Below, in pieces: positions 8,679 through 16,989 of a stretch of DNA of 22,308 nt (positions are counted from its first letter, which is position 1; each line of letters begins with the position of its first letter). Under the pieces are notes generated by a model, which saw nothing but the letters and a program-made list of their open reading frames with translations, was not told the DNA's origin and ran no database searches. Location: positions 1 through 22,308 of the forward strand of contig NZ_CAMPHN010000066.1 in assembly GCF_946885885.1 (NCBI RefSeq), given 5' to 3'. A program made the position numbers and the translations under genes. Origin of the DNA: an uncultured Pseudomonas sp. (GTDB lineage Bacteria > Pseudomonadota > Gammaproteobacteria > Pseudomonadales > Pseudomonadaceae).

Positions 8679-9031
8679 GGCAGGCTCCCCAGTTGCTTGC
8701 GCAGACGGTCGATGCGTGCCGCCAAAGCATCGAGCTGATCCTGGCTTTGCTGCGTCAAAAACTGCCCCTGGGCCAAACGGGCATCCAATTCTGCTTGTTC
8801 CGAAAGGATTCGCGCCTGTTTGAAGTCGCCTGCCTGCATGGCCGCCTGGGCTTGGGCCTGCTTTTCCTCGGCCAGTTTCAAGCTGGCGAAGCGCTCGGTG
8901 TCAGCGCCCAATGCTTTGGCCTGGGATAACGCCTGATCGCTTAAACGCAGTTGTTCGGTGGGCGCCGGATCGCTGGCGCAAGCGCTGAGAGCAAGCGTTA
9001 GCATGACGGCGCACAGACGTCGATTGAACAC
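8675..9031 (-). CDS. DUF4398 lipoprotein
   Basis: Small predicted lipoprotein of 118 aa. The signal peptide MFNRRLCAVMLTLALSAC puts the lipidated cysteine at residue 18. The mature part is almost all helix, with Ala/Gln/Leu-rich text (KLAEEKQAQAQAAMQAGDFK) typical of DUF4398. Molecular function is unknown. It overlaps the OmpA-like lipoprotein gene by four bases and starts nine bases after the solute-binding protein gene, so the three form one operon. The shared DUF4398 type in both lipoproteins suggests they act together in the envelope. Confidence 0.87.
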   Translation of the reverse strand: MFNRRLCAVMLTLALSACASDPAPTEQLRLSDQALSQAKALGADTERFASLKLAEEKQAQAQAAMQAGDFKQARILSEQAELDARLAQGQFLTQQSQDQLDALAARIDRLRKQLGSLP

Positions 9032-9040
9032 ACGAATTAC

Positions 9041-9874
9041 CTACTGAATGGGAGGAATCGCTGGCTGCAGTTGCTGCTCTTTCCAGCGTTCGAGATTGCG
9101 CTGCAACCAGCGCTCGGGGAGGCCAGCGCTAGACAATTCTGCCATTTTCTTCGCCAACTGTCCGCGTAGCCAAGGGTCGTTGCAAGCCGAGTTATGCGAC
9201 AAGGTCAGGTACAAACCCTCGCTAGAGATCGGCGGTTCGAGCTGTTCCAGATCGTCCTGTAAACCCAGGGTCTCGGCCAGCGCCAAGCCTGGATAGCGCT
9301 CGTAGAGCACGTAGTCGGTACGTTTGAGCACCAGCTTTTGAAACGCCTGAGTCAGGCTCGATACGCCCTCGAGCGTCAAGTTGTCCTTGGCGAAAGCGTC
9401 GAACTGCTGACCGAAACTGTTATTGACCAAGGTATCGCCGGTGAGCCCACGCAAGTCCTCCCAGCCAGTATAGGGAAACGCCTCGCCCTGACGAACCCAG
9501 ACCACGCTGGGCGTATGGAAGAAGGCCGGATGCACGTAATCCATGTATTCGAGACGTGGCAGGGTCAGAAAGGCGCCGGCGATCAAATCGACCCGACCGG
9601 TACGCACTTCTTCCTGGGCACGCGACCAAGGCCCGGTATAGATCACATCGATCGCCACGCCCAACTCTTTGGCCAGGTGCTCGAGCAGATCGGCATTGGC
9701 GCCGATCAATTGCTGCGGATTCTGCGGATCGCGCCAGAGATAAGGCGGGTACTCGGGGTTGCCCGTCGCCACCAGGCGTTCGCATTTGCCGACGGCGTTA
9801 GCCGCCGTTGCCATGAAACATAAACCAACCAACAGCATCAGAGACTTCACTAGACAACGCTCGGGCATCGGCAT
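9041..9874 (-). CDS. Periplasmic solute-binding protein, family 3
   Basis: Predicted periplasmic protein of the amino-acid-binding type (277 aa from this start). I chose ATG 9874 because it gives a compact signal peptide (MPMPERCLVKSLMLLVGLC) ending in ATAANA. The frame is open up to ATG 9937, which would add 21 basic residues before the signal peptide and fits it less well. The core shows LVATGNPEYPPYLW, then GANADLLEHLAKELGVAIDV, GPWSRAQEEVRTGRVDLIAG and a central LPRLEYMDYVHPAFF, the usual family-3 order. No permease or ATPase gene is near, so it may be an orphan sensor-like binding protein rather than a transporter part. It leads the operon with the two lipoproteins. Its ligand is unknown. 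Confidence 0.85.
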   Translation of the reverse strand: MPMPERCLVKSLMLLVGLCFMATAANAVGKCERLVATGNPEYPPYLWRDPQNPQQLIGANADLLEHLAKELGVAIDVIYTGPWSRAQEEVRTGRVDLIAGAFLTLPRLEYMDYVHPAFFHTPSVVWVRQGEAFPYTGWEDLRGLTGDTLVNNSFGQQFDAFAKDNLTLEGVSSLTQAFQKLVLKRTDYVLYERYPGLALAETLGLQDDLEQLEPPISSEGLYLTLSHNSACNDPWLRGQLAKKMAELSSAGLPERWLQRNLERWKEQQLQPAIPPIQ

Positions 9875-9982
9875 TTCTCGCTCGATTTTTTTGATGGGCA
9901 TTCGCGATTTACGAAACGCCAAAGGCCTGTTAGCCATGCTAGCTTAACCACCGCTAATTATGATTTGCGATAAGGATGCGCT

Positions 9983-10909
9983 ATGAAAAAACTGATATTC
10001 GGCCTGCTGTTACTGCTCGCAGCAAGTGCGGCGGCACTCTATTACTCACCCGGCGCCCTGCTCGCGAGCATGCAACTGCTCGAACGCCAATTAGCAGGGC
10101 TTGCGCGCGAGCAAATCACCGTTGGCGATCTTAGCATTCATTATTACCAAGGCGGACCTGTAGATGCACCGACCATTCTGATGTTGCATGGCTTCGGCGC
10201 CAATAAAGACAACTGGTTGCGCTTCGCTCGCCACTTCACCGAGCGCTATCGGGTCATCGCCATCGATCTGCCAGGCTTTGGCGATAGCAGCAAACCAGCC
10301 GCCAGCTACGACGTGGGCACCCAGGTCGAGCGCGTCGCCGCCTTTACCCAGGCGTTGAATATCGAACGACTGCATGTGATCGGCAATTCCATGGGCGGGC
10401 ATATCGGCGCACTCTATGCCGCGCGCTATCCCGAACAGGTGCTGTCCGTCGCGCTGTTCGCCAATGCGGGTATTACCGCGCCGCAGAAAAGCCAACTGAT
10501 CGAAATATTGGAGCGCGGTGAAGCCAACCCTCTGGTGGTCAACGCCCCGGAAGACTTCGACCGCTTGTTGAATTTCGTCTTTGTCGACGTGCCCTATCTA
10601 CCCACCAAGGTTAAGCAGCATATGGCCAACGAAGGCGTCGCCAACCGTGCGCTTAATCAGGAAATATTCGGCCACTTGGTCAACCGCTATATCCCCCTGG
10701 AACCGGAACTGGCGAAGATCCAGGCACCGACGCTGCTGCTGTGGGGCGAGCAGGATCGGGCCATACACGTCTCCAGCATAGAAGTCATGCGCCCGCTGCT
10801 GCGGGAACCAACGGTGGTGGTGATGAAAGATTGCGGCCATTTGCCGATGATCGAGCGCCCAGCAGAAGCGGCCATGCACTATCAAGCCTTTCTCGATAAT
10901 GCCGATTGA
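9983..10909 (+). CDS. plaF: Membrane-anchored alpha/beta hydrolase, PlaF-like phospholipase A
   Basis: 308-aa hydrolase with one N-terminal membrane helix (residues 4-20, IFGLLLLLAASAAALYY), so the catalytic domain should face the periplasm. The catalytic triad can be read as Ser136 (GNSMGG), Asp258 (WGEQDRA) and His286 (DCGHLPM). The oxyanion region is HGFGANKDNW. The P. aeruginosa enzyme PlaF (PA2949), a phospholipase A1 that remodels membrane lipids, has from memory the triad Ser137-Asp258-His286, almost the same spacing. The neighbouring etf genes also agree with PA2949. The ATG has AAGGA eight bases upstream. It is transcribed alone and ends at a strong terminator shared with etfA. Confidence 0.87.
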   Translation: MKKLIFGLLLLLAASAAALYYSPGALLASMQLLERQLAGLAREQITVGDLSIHYYQGGPVDAPTILMLHGFGANKDNWLRFARHFTERYRVIAIDLPGFGDSSKPAASYDVGTQVERVAAFTQALNIERLHVIGNSMGGHIGALYAARYPEQVLSVALFANAGITAPQKSQLIEILERGEANPLVVNAPEDFDRLLNFVFVDVPYLPTKVKQHMANEGVANRALNQEIFGHLVNRYIPLEPELAKIQAPTLLLWGEQDRAIHVSSIEVMRPLLREPTVVVMKDCGHLPMIERPAEAAMHYQAFLDNAD

Positions 10910-10918
10910 CGCCTAAGC

Positions 10919-10958
10919 GCCCACAAAAAAACCGCTCGAAAGCGGTTTTTTTGTGGGC
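10919..10958. terminator. Bidirectional intrinsic terminator of plaF and etfA
   Basis: A perfect 18-base inverted repeat: GCCCAC, seven A, CCGCT, loop CGAA, AGCGG, seven T, GTGGGC. The T run follows the GC stem on both strands, so it can stop transcription from the plus-strand hydrolase gene and the minus-strand etfBA genes. It ends 12 bp from the etfA stop and begins 9 bp after the plaF stop. Confidence 0.95.
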
Positions 10959-10970
10959 CAGGAAAACGGT

Positions 10971-11900
10971 TTAAACCAGTTTTTCCAGCTCGGGGATAGC
11001 TTCGAACAGATCCGCCACCAGGCCGTAGTCGGCCACCTGGAAGATCGGCGCTTCTTCGTCCTTGTTGATCGCAACGATCACCTTGGAGTCTTTCATACCG
11101 GCCAAGTGCTGGATTGCGCCGGAAATACCGACGGCGATGTACAGCTGAGGGGCAACGATCTTGCCGGTCTGACCGACCTGCATGTCGTTGGGTACGAACC
11201 CTGCGTCGACCGCAGCGCGGGAAGCGCCAACGGCTGCGCCCAGCTTGTCGGCCAGAGCGTACAGGTGCTTGAAGTTGTCGCCGTTCTGCATACCGCGACC
11301 GCCGGAAACGACGATTTTGGCAGCGGTCAGCTCCGGACGATCGGAAGTGGCCAGCTCTTCGCCGACGAAAGCCGAGATACCGGCATCGGCGCCGCTCGAC
11401 ACGGCTTCAACGGCAGCGGAACCGCCTTCGGCAGCCACCGGATCGAAACCGGTCGCGCGCACAGTGATCACCTTCACCGCAGCCGACGACTGCACGGTGG
11501 CGATGGCGTTACCGGCATAGATCGGACGCTTGAAGGTATCGGCGCTTTCGACCGCGATGATCTCGGAGATCTGGTCGACATCCAACTGGGCAGCGACGCG
11601 CGGCAGGATGTTCTTACCATTGCTGGTCGCGGCAGCCAGGACGTGGCTATAGCCTTTACCCAGTTCGGCAACCAGCGGCGCGACGTTTTCCGGCAATTGA
11701 TGAACGAACGCGGCATTATCGGCGACCAGCACCTTGGCGACGCCCGCTACTTTGGCAGCCGCCTCGGCAGCTGCGCCACAACCACTGCCTGCAACCAGCA
11801 CATGAATGTCACCGCCGATGGCTTGCGCGGCGGCAACGGTATTCAGGGTGGCCGGAGCCAGCGCAGCGTTAGTGTGTTCTGCAACAACTAAGATAGCCAT
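10971..11900 (-). CDS. etfA: Electron transfer flavoprotein alpha subunit
   Basis: FAD-binding subunit (309 aa) of the ETF dimer, which takes electrons from acyl-CoA and other dehydrogenases and hands them to ETF-ubiquinone oxidoreductase. The N-terminal half is the ETF alpha/beta fold ([20 protein letters not shown]). The C-terminal FAD domain shows SGGRGMQ (199-205), [20 protein letters not shown] (225-244), GISGAIQH (258-265) and the conserved NKDEEAPIF (279-287). Its ATG follows the etfB stop with no gap (11901/11900), so the two are translated from one message at matched levels. It ends at the shared bidirectional terminator. Confidence 0.98.
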   Translation of the reverse strand: MAILVVAEHTNAALAPATLNTVAAAQAIGGDIHVLVAGSGCGAAAEAAAKVAGVAKVLVADNAAFVHQLPENVAPLVAELGKGYSHVLAAATSNGKNILPRVAAQLDVDQISEIIAVESADTFKRPIYAGNAIATVQSSAAVKVITVRATGFDPVAAEGGSAAVEAVSSGADAGISAFVGEELATSDRPELTAAKIVVSGGRGMQNGDNFKHLYALADKLGAAVGASRAAVDAGFVPNDMQVGQTGKIVAPQLYIAVGISGAIQHLAGMKDSKVIVAINKDEEAPIFQVADYGLVADLFEAIPELEKLV

Positions 11901-12650
11901 TTAGATTACCTTCGCTTCGTTCTTCAGTTTCTCGACCAGTTCAGCCACCGACTTGACCTTGATACCGGCGCTACGGCTAGCAGGCGCTTCGACTTTCAGG
12001 GTTTTCACGGTAGAGGCGGTGGAAACGCCCAGGTCGCCCGGGGTCACGGTTTCCAGCGGCTTCTTCTTGGCCTTCATGATGTTGGGCAGCGACGCGTAGC
12101 GCGGCTCGTTGAGGCGCAGGTCGGTGGTGACGATCGCCGGCAGGTTCAACGCAACGGTCTGCAGACCGCCGTCGATTTCGCGGGTCACATTGACCTTGTC
12201 GCCAGCCACTTCGACCTTGGAAGCGAAGGTGCCTTGGGCGTAACCGCTCAGGGCCGCCAGCATCTGGCCGGTCTGATTGTTATCGCTATCGATGGCCTGC
12301 TTGCCAAGGATCACCAGCTGCGGCTGCTCTTTATCGACCACGGCCTTGAGCAGCTTGGCCACGGCCAGCGAGTTCAGCTCGTCGGCGGAGTCGACCAGGA
12401 TGGCACGATCGGCGCCCAGCGCCAGCGCAGTACGCAACTGCTCTTGAGCAGTGGCCGGGCCAATGGTGACGACAACGATTTCGCTCGCCACGCCCTTTTC
12501 TTTCAGGCGTACAGCTTCTTCCACGGCGATTTCGCAGAAAGGGTTCATCGACATCTTGACGTTGGCAAGATCAACGCCGCTATTGTCCGCTTTGACGCGA
12601 ACCTTGACGTTGTAGTCGACCACTCGTTTGACAGCTACAAGAACCTTCAT
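11901..12650 (-). CDS. etfB: Electron transfer flavoprotein beta subunit
   Basis: AMP-binding subunit (249 aa) of ETF. Start ATG 12650 gives [19 protein letters not shown], the family start, and has GAGGA six bases upstream; the longer open frame to 12755 has no matching protein text. Motifs: [43 protein letters not shown], and the beta-subunit signature [20 protein letters not shown] followed by [20 protein letters not shown], which includes the loop that contacts partner dehydrogenases. First gene of the etfBA operon; the leader is roughly 175 nt if the proposed promoter at 12834-12862 is used. A PsrA-like site over that promoter suggests induction by fatty acids. Confidence 0.98.
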   Translation of the reverse strand: MKVLVAVKRVVDYNVKVRVKADNSGVDLANVKMSMNPFCEIAVEEAVRLKEKGVASEIVVVTIGPATAQEQLRTALALGADRAILVDSADELNSLAVAKLLKAVVDKEQPQLVILGKQAIDSDNNQTGQMLAALSGYAQGTFASKVEVAGDKVNVTREIDGGLQTVALNLPAIVTTDLRLNEPRYASLPNIMKAKKKPLETVTPGDLGVSTASTVKTLKVEAPASRSAGIKVKSVAELVEKLKNEAKVI

Positions 12651-12833
12651 GGATTCCTCGTTACTCTCCGGTGAATAAGAATGTCGCCAGAAGCGAACAT
12701 GGCGGGGACTAGCGGACCGGCCGGAACCGGAGTCAACCAATAACGGCAGACACAAAACCGCCCGTATCTTGACTGCGCGACCCTAGCGGGTCAATACAGC
12801 GGATCGGCCAATCGTTGGCGGTGATGTAGTACG

Positions 12834-12862
12834 ATTCTAACAGCCCTACAGAAAATTCAAAC
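12834..12862 (-). promoter_or_regulatory. Proposed etfBA promoter
   Basis: On the minus strand, TAGAAT (12839-12834) matches five of six bases of the -10 consensus. The possible -35, TTGAAT (12860-12855), is 15 bp away, shorter than ideal; GTTTGA (12862-12857) gives 17 bp but fits poorly. Whichever is used, the -35 lies under the palindrome at 12858-12871, so binding there should block this promoter. Confidence 0.4.
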
Positions 12863-12871
12863 AAACGTTTG
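12858..12871. promoter_or_regulatory. PsrA-like fatty-acid regulator site
   Basis: CAAAC-AAAC-GTTTG matches the published PsrA form G/CAAAC-N2-4-GTTTG/C. The same DNA also holds a perfect 12-bp palindrome ACAAACGTTTGT (12861-12872). It is placed between the divergent etfBA and ETF-QO promoters. Comparative regulon work assigns etf genes to PsrA in gammaproteobacteria, which supports this call. The psrA gene is not in the window. Confidence 0.68.
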
Positions 12872-12873
12872 TA

Positions 12874-12902
12874 TTGGCCCAACCCCAGGGTCTGGATATA
12901 AT
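12874..12902 (+). promoter_or_regulatory. Proposed ETF-QO promoter
   Basis: TTGGCC (12874-12879), a 17-bp spacer, then a perfect TATAAT (12897-12902). Transcription would begin near 12909, about 65 bp before the GTG start. The PsrA-like site ends three bases before the -35. Of the two divergent promoters this one fits sigma-70 better. Confidence 0.65.
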
Positions 12903-12973
12903 GCGCCAGCATCGCCCAGGGGACGAGCCTGATCGTCAAATAAAATTAGAGTGCCTTGAGTAGGAGATAGCCT

Positions 12974-14638
12974 GTGGAACGCGAATTTATGGAATTCGAC
13001 GTCGTCATCGTCGGCGCCGGCCCTGCTGGTTTGTCCGCCGCCTGCCGACTGAAGCAGAAAGCCGCCGAAGCCGGTAAAGAAATCAGCGTCTGCGTGGTCG
13101 AAAAAGGCTCGGAAGTCGGCGCTCACATTCTTTCCGGTGCGGTATTCGAACCACGCGCGCTGAACGAACTCTTCCCCGATTGGAAAGAACTCGGCGCCCC
13201 ACTGAATACCCCGGTCAAGCGCGACGATATCTACATGCTGACCAGCGCGAAATCCTCGGTCAAACTTCCCGACCTGTTTGTGCCAAAAACCATGCACAAC
13301 GAGGGTAACTACATCATTTCCCTGGGCAATCTGTGCCGCTGGCTGGCCCAGCAGGCCGAGAACCTGGGCGTGGAAATCTACCCGGGCTTCGCCGCTCAGG
13401 AAGCGTTGATCGACGAAAAAGGCGCGGTCTACGGCATTCTCACCGGCGACCTGGGGGTTGATCGCGAAGGCCAGCCGAAGGAGGGTTACTACACCCCTGG
13501 CATGGAACTGCGCGCCAAGTACACCCTGTTCGCCGAAGGTTGCCGCGGCCATATCGGCAAGCAACTGATCAAGAAATTCAACCTCGACTCCGAAGCCGAT
13601 GCCCAGCACTACGGCATCGGCATCAAGGAAATCTGGGACATCGACCCGAGCAAGCACCAACAAGGTCTGGTCGTGCATACCGCCGGCTGGCCGCTGGACG
13701 TGGTCGGCAACCAGAACACCGGCGGCTCCTTCCTCTATCACCTGGAAAACAACCAGGTGGTGGTCGGCCTGATCGTCGATCTGGCCTATAGCAACCCGCA
13801 CCTGTCGCCGTTCGACGAGTTCCAGCGCTACAAGCACCATCCGGTCGTCGCCCAGTACCTGGAAGGCGGCAAGCGTGTGGCTTACGGCGCCCGCGCCATC
13901 TGCAAAGGCGGCCTCAACTCGCTACCGAAAATGGTATTCGACGGCGGCGCACTGATCGGTTGCGACCTCGGCACCCTGAACTTCGCCAAGATCAAGGGCA
14001 GCCACACCGCAATGAAATCCGGCATGCTCGCCGCCGATGCTGTGGCCGATGCGCTGTTCGCCGGCCGTGAAGGCGGCGATCAACTGACCGGCTATGTCGA
14101 CGCGTTCAAGGCCAGCTGGCTGTATGACGAGCTGTTCCGCAGCCGTAACTTCGGCCCGGCACTGCACAAGTTCGGCCCGCTGTTCGGCGGCGCCCTGAAC
14201 TATATCGACCAGAACTGGTTCGCCGGCAAGATTCCCTTCACCCTGCACGACACCAAGCCCGACTATGCCTGCCTGAAGACGGCTGCCGAGGCGCAGAAAA
14301 TCGACTATCCGAAACCGGACGGCAAACTCAGCTTCGACAAGCTCAGCTCGGTATTCCTCTCCAACACCAACCATGAAGAGGAACAACCCTGCCACCTGAA
14401 GCTCGCCGACCCGAGCATCCCGCTGACCAAGAACCTGCCGCTGTACGACGAGCCGGCGCAGCGTTATTGCCCGGCCGGCGTCTACGAGGTGGTAACCCAG
14501 GAAGACGGTGAGAAGAAGTTCCAGATCAACGCGCAGAACTGCGTACACTGCAAGACCTGCGACATCAAGGACCCGGCCCAGAACATCAACTGGGTGGCGC
14601 CGGAAGGTGCCGGCGGACCTAACTACCCCAATATGTAA
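12974..14638 (+). CDS. Electron transfer flavoprotein-ubiquinone oxidoreductase
   Basis: Membrane-associated FAD and 4Fe-4S enzyme (554 aa) that oxidises reduced ETF and passes electrons to ubiquinone. FAD-binding GAGPAG at 14-19 follows MEREFMEFDVVIV. A second FAD region includes ALIGCDLGTLNFAKIKGSHT. Near the C-terminus Cys499 (YCPAG) and Cys523, Cys526, Cys529 (CVHCKTC) hold the 4Fe-4S cluster. The start is GTG at 12974, supported by AGGAG seven bases upstream; the in-frame ATG five codons on has no such site. Length is normal for the bacterial enzyme. It is divergent from etfBA, shares its control region, and is followed after 10 bp by its own terminator. The family is also called etfD or fixC-like. 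Confidence 0.97.
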   Translation: MEREFMEFDVVIVGAGPAGLSAACRLKQKAAEAGKEISVCVVEKGSEVGAHILSGAVFEPRALNELFPDWKELGAPLNTPVKRDDIYMLTSAKSSVKLPDLFVPKTMHNEGNYIISLGNLCRWLAQQAENLGVEIYPGFAAQEALIDEKGAVYGILTGDLGVDREGQPKEGYYTPGMELRAKYTLFAEGCRGHIGKQLIKKFNLDSEADAQHYGIGIKEIWDIDPSKHQQGLVVHTAGWPLDVVGNQNTGGSFLYHLENNQVVVGLIVDLAYSNPHLSPFDEFQRYKHHPVVAQYLEGGKRVAYGARAICKGGLNSLPKMVFDGGALIGCDLGTLNFAKIKGSHTAMKSGMLAADAVADALFAGREGGDQLTGYVDAFKASWLYDELFRSRNFGPALHKFGPLFGGALNYIDQNWFAGKIPFTLHDTKPDYACLKTAAEAQKIDYPKPDGKLSFDKLSSVFLSNTNHEEEQPCHLKLADPSIPLTKNLPLYDEPAQRYCPAGVYEVVTQEDGEKKFQINAQNCVHCKTCDIKDPAQNINWVAPEGAGGPNYPNM

Positions 14639-14648
14639 AATGCAAAAC

Positions 14649-14671
14649 AAAGGCTCCTTCGGGAGCCTTTT
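14649..14671 (+). terminator. Intrinsic terminator of the ETF-QO gene
   Basis: AAAGGCTCC, loop TTCG, GGAGCCTTT plus one T: a nine-base perfect stem with the very stable UUCG loop. It starts 10 bp after the TAA stop. Confidence 0.9.
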
Positions 14672-14740
14672 GGCTTTTAACCATAAGCGGTTTGCAAGCA
14701 GAGGAATTGGATAGATCCCTGCTAGCCGACCCGATCAAGC

Positions 14741-14823
14741 TTTGCGTAGCCTGGATAAGCCCTAGCGCAATCCGGGACCGATCCTGAAACCTGTCAACGG
14801 ATTCTGGACTTCATCCAGGCTAC
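14741..14823. repeat. REP-like long inverted repeat
   Basis: GTAGCCTGGAT (14746-14756) is inverted at ATCCAGGCTAC (14813-14823), and inside them AATCCG (14769-14774) is inverted at CGGATT (14798-14803). The whole can fold into one long interrupted hairpin. It fills most of the space between the ETF-QO terminator and the convergent DUF1285 gene, ending seven bases from the latter's stop. The remaining bases (14672-14740) show nothing I can name. Confidence 0.65.
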
Positions 14824-14829
14824 ATACCG

Positions 14830-15399
14830 CTATTCCGGCAGCGGCCCAATCGGGAAAAACTCCCCGGCACTCCAGACCCCCAGCCAGGTCCGGCCATCGA
14901 TCTCACGCGGCACGGCCAGCTCCACCAACTGATAGAACACATTGCGGTGGATCAGCGCCTCCAGGTTGCTGCGCACATGCACATAGGGCGCGGGTTCCTG
15001 GGTTTGTTCGTCGAGCATCACTCGTAACGGGTGCTCGGCCCTGGCCACGACCTCATCCTCGACATTGGTGGTGAAACGCAGCACCTGCGTCTCGCCCTCG
15101 CCATCCACCTGTACGTCGACGGCCACGAAAGGCGCGTCGTCGACCTTGATGCCGACCATTTCCACCGGCGTCACCAGTACATAGTCGTCGCCGTCGCGGC
15201 GGAGGATTGTGGAAAACAACTTGACCATCGGCTTGCGGCCGATAGGTGTACCCATATAGAACCAGGTGCCGTCGCGGGCGATGCGCATATCGATATGCCC
15301 GCAAAATTCCGGGTGCCATAAGTGCACGGGCGGCAGGCCCGGTTTATCGCTTTTGGGAATCTGCGCCAGCAGGTCGTTGGCTTTACCGGAATCACTCAT
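14830..15399 (-). CDS. DUF1285 protein
   Basis: Soluble protein of 189 aa, no signal peptide or membrane helix. Text such as LPPVHLWHPEFCGHIDMRIA, then GTWFYMGTPIGRKPMVKLFS, and YVLVTPVEMVGIKVDDAPFV is characteristic of DUF1285, a small beta-rich family conserved in Pseudomonas and relatives with no proven function. It starts nine bases after the DUF4823 lipoprotein stop, so the two are surely co-transcribed. From memory the P. aeruginosa counterparts lie in the same place, close to the ETF-QO gene. Confidence 0.88.
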   Translation of the reverse strand: MSDSGKANDLLAQIPKSDKPGLPPVHLWHPEFCGHIDMRIARDGTWFYMGTPIGRKPMVKLFSTILRRDGDDYVLVTPVEMVGIKVDDAPFVAVDVQVDGEGETQVLRFTTNVEDEVVARAEHPLRVMLDEQTQEPAPYVHVRSNLEALIHRNVFYQLVELAVPREIDGRTWLGVWSAGEFFPIGPLPE

Positions 15400-15408
15400 A
15401 ACATATCC

Positions 15409-16014
15409 TCAGCGGCCCAACCCCAGCAGCTTGCGGGCGTAATCCTGCAACGGCGGGCCGAGTAAATCCTCGGGTTTCGCATCATAGAATGTCAGAAAAC
15501 CGCCGCGACTGCGGATACGCGCGGTATCGACCAGATAACGGGTGTTGGTCTCGATCAACATTAGTTGAATCACACTGCGGTCGGTTCCGAGCCGATCCAC
15601 GGCTTCCTGGTCCTCCCACTCTTCGACCGTGCCGATGCGGTTATCGGCTGCGGCGAAACGGCTATACAGCAGATAATGCGCGCCGGCCGCCCGCGCCTCG
15701 CCCATTGCCTCCTCCAGCCCCAACGGCGCCCGTGCCCGCCGTACCATGGGGAAGTATTCGACAAAACCGTTGAACGCCTCCTCCGCCACCACATTGGGCC
15801 GTGGGTAGGCATCGCCCGGCGGTACGAAATGCCCTTGCGCGATATAGATAAAAGAATCCGCCTGCAACCGCCAGGTATTGGCGCGCGAGGTCTGGCTATG
15901 ATCGAGAATGCCGACATCGCGCAGCTGATAAGCCGCACCGTCGGCCAGGTCGCTGACTTTCATGCAGCCGCTCAAGGCCATGATCGCTAATACAGGCAAC
16001 AGATTACGCATCAC
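15409..16014 (-). CDS. DUF4823 lipoprotein
   Basis: Predicted lipoprotein of 201 aa. The signal peptide MMRNLLPVLAIMALSGC gives lipidated Cys17, followed by Met rather than Ser/Ala. The mature part (LQADSFIYIAQGHFVPPGDA, and later AGAHYLLYSRFAAADNRIG, VIQLMLIETNTRYLVDTARI) is a mixed alpha/beta domain typical of DUF4823, which has no known activity. It is upstream of, and coupled to, the DUF1285 gene. The 62 bp separating it from the radical SAM gene hold only a short GCCGG/CCGGC hairpin, so it may also receive transcripts from that gene. Confidence 0.85.
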   Translation of the reverse strand: MMRNLLPVLAIMALSGCMKVSDLADGAAYQLRDVGILDHSQTSRANTWRLQADSFIYIAQGHFVPPGDAYPRPNVVAEEAFNGFVEYFPMVRRARAPLGLEEAMGEARAAGAHYLLYSRFAAADNRIGTVEEWEDQEAVDRLGTDRSVIQLMLIETNTRYLVDTARIRSRGGFLTFYDAKPEDLLGPPLQDYARKLLGLGR

Positions 16015-16076
16015 TCATCTCCCGCTGCCGGCGACGAAAAACCGGCGGACAGGGTATTGATGCAGCTTTCACGCCA

Positions 16077-16967
16077 TTACAACCCGCGCTGCCACTCCTG
16101 ACGCAAGCCAGCGCCCTGCGGCCGCTCGATGGCTTCGCGCACCTGGGCCAGCAGGCGCGCCTTGTCCGCGCCGAGATTGCCTTTGAGCACCAGGTAATTG
16201 GAGGCGTGGTCGCTGCGAAATACCGTGTCGCACAGCTCGAGCCCCTGCAACAGACGCTCGACCTCAACGAACAGCTGCTGCTGAGTCAATGCTTGATAGT
16301 CGCTGAAGCCCTGACGGAAACGCGCCTCGCCCAGGGGAAAGCTGACCACCAGGGTGGAAAGAAACTCCGGTTGCGCTTCGCTCATCAAACGCGCCGAGTT
16401 ATCCGCATGCTGAGCGCTCAACACCGCGCCACCCAAACCATTGAGAATCATCACCGAACGACTGATACCGGCCTGGCCGAGTTTGTCCAGGGCGCTCAGG
16501 CTGGACTCGAAGGTCTCGCCTTTGTTGACCCGCGTCAGCACCTCGTCGTCGCCCGACTCGCAACCGACATAGGCCATGCGCAACCCGGCGTCGGCCAACT
16601 CCTTCAGCTCGTCGACGGACTTCTTACGCAGGTTACGCGGCAGACAATAACTGGAAACCCGCTCGACCTCTGGCATGAACTCGCGGATCGCGCCGAGGAT
16701 GGCCAGCAAGCGCCGAGTCGGTAATACCAGGGCATCGCCATCGGCGAGAAACACCCTCTGCACGATCATCCGCTCGCCGGCGCGGCGAATCTCCTCCAAC
16801 ACCTGCGCCTCATCACGTGCACGGAATTTCTTCTGCTCCTGGGTATACATCTCGCAGAACGTGCAGCGGTTCCAGGAACAGCCATTGGTCACCGGCAGAA
16901 TCAGCGAATGGGCCTCGCTCGGCGGGCGGAAGACCGGCTCGATATAGGCGATGGGAAAATCATGCAT
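16077..16967 (-). CDS. Radical SAM protein with CX4CX2C cluster motif
   Basis: Predicted radical S-adenosylmethionine enzyme, 296 aa from this start. The cluster motif is Cys30, Cys35 and Cys38 in TNGCSWNRCTFCEMY, that is CX4CX2C rather than the usual CX3CX2C. Other family marks: VFLADGDALVLPTRRLLAIL, SSYCLPRNLRKKS and AYVGCESGDDEVLTRVNKG (SAM-binding beta strand with a Gly/Glu turn). It lacks an obvious SPASM or B12 domain. I chose ATG 16967; the open frame reaches a TTG at 17000 that would overlap the moaA stop. It begins 22 bp after moaA, so the two radical SAM genes are probably co-expressed. Substrate unknown. Confidence 0.88.
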   Translation of the reverse strand: MHDFPIAYIEPVFRPPSEAHSLILPVTNGCSWNRCTFCEMYTQEQKKFRARDEAQVLEEIRRAGERMIVQRVFLADGDALVLPTRRLLAILGAIREFMPEVERVSSYCLPRNLRKKSVDELKELADAGLRMAYVGCESGDDEVLTRVNKGETFESSLSALDKLGQAGISRSVMILNGLGGAVLSAQHADNSARLMSEAQPEFLSTLVVSFPLGEARFRQGFSDYQALTQQQLFVEVERLLQGLELCDTVFRSDHASNYLVLKGNLGADKARLLAQVREAIERPQGAGLRQEWQRGL

Positions 16968-16989
16968 AAGCTCGGGTTCCAGACAGTCG

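Noticed and set aside
9875..9937. Upstream extension of the solute-binding protein to ATG 9937
   Set aside because: It would place about 21 basic residues ahead of a normal signal peptide. The start cannot be settled from sequence alone, but ATG 9874 fits a secreted protein better.
12651..12755. Extended start of etfB with 35 extra residues
   Set aside because: The extra text has no ETF likeness, and ATG 12650 has a good ribosome site and the family N-terminus.
12769..12794. TTGAC...GTCAA and GACCC/GGGTC hairpin in the etfB leader, considered as a riboswitch
   Set aside because: Short nested stems only; no match to a known riboswitch core.
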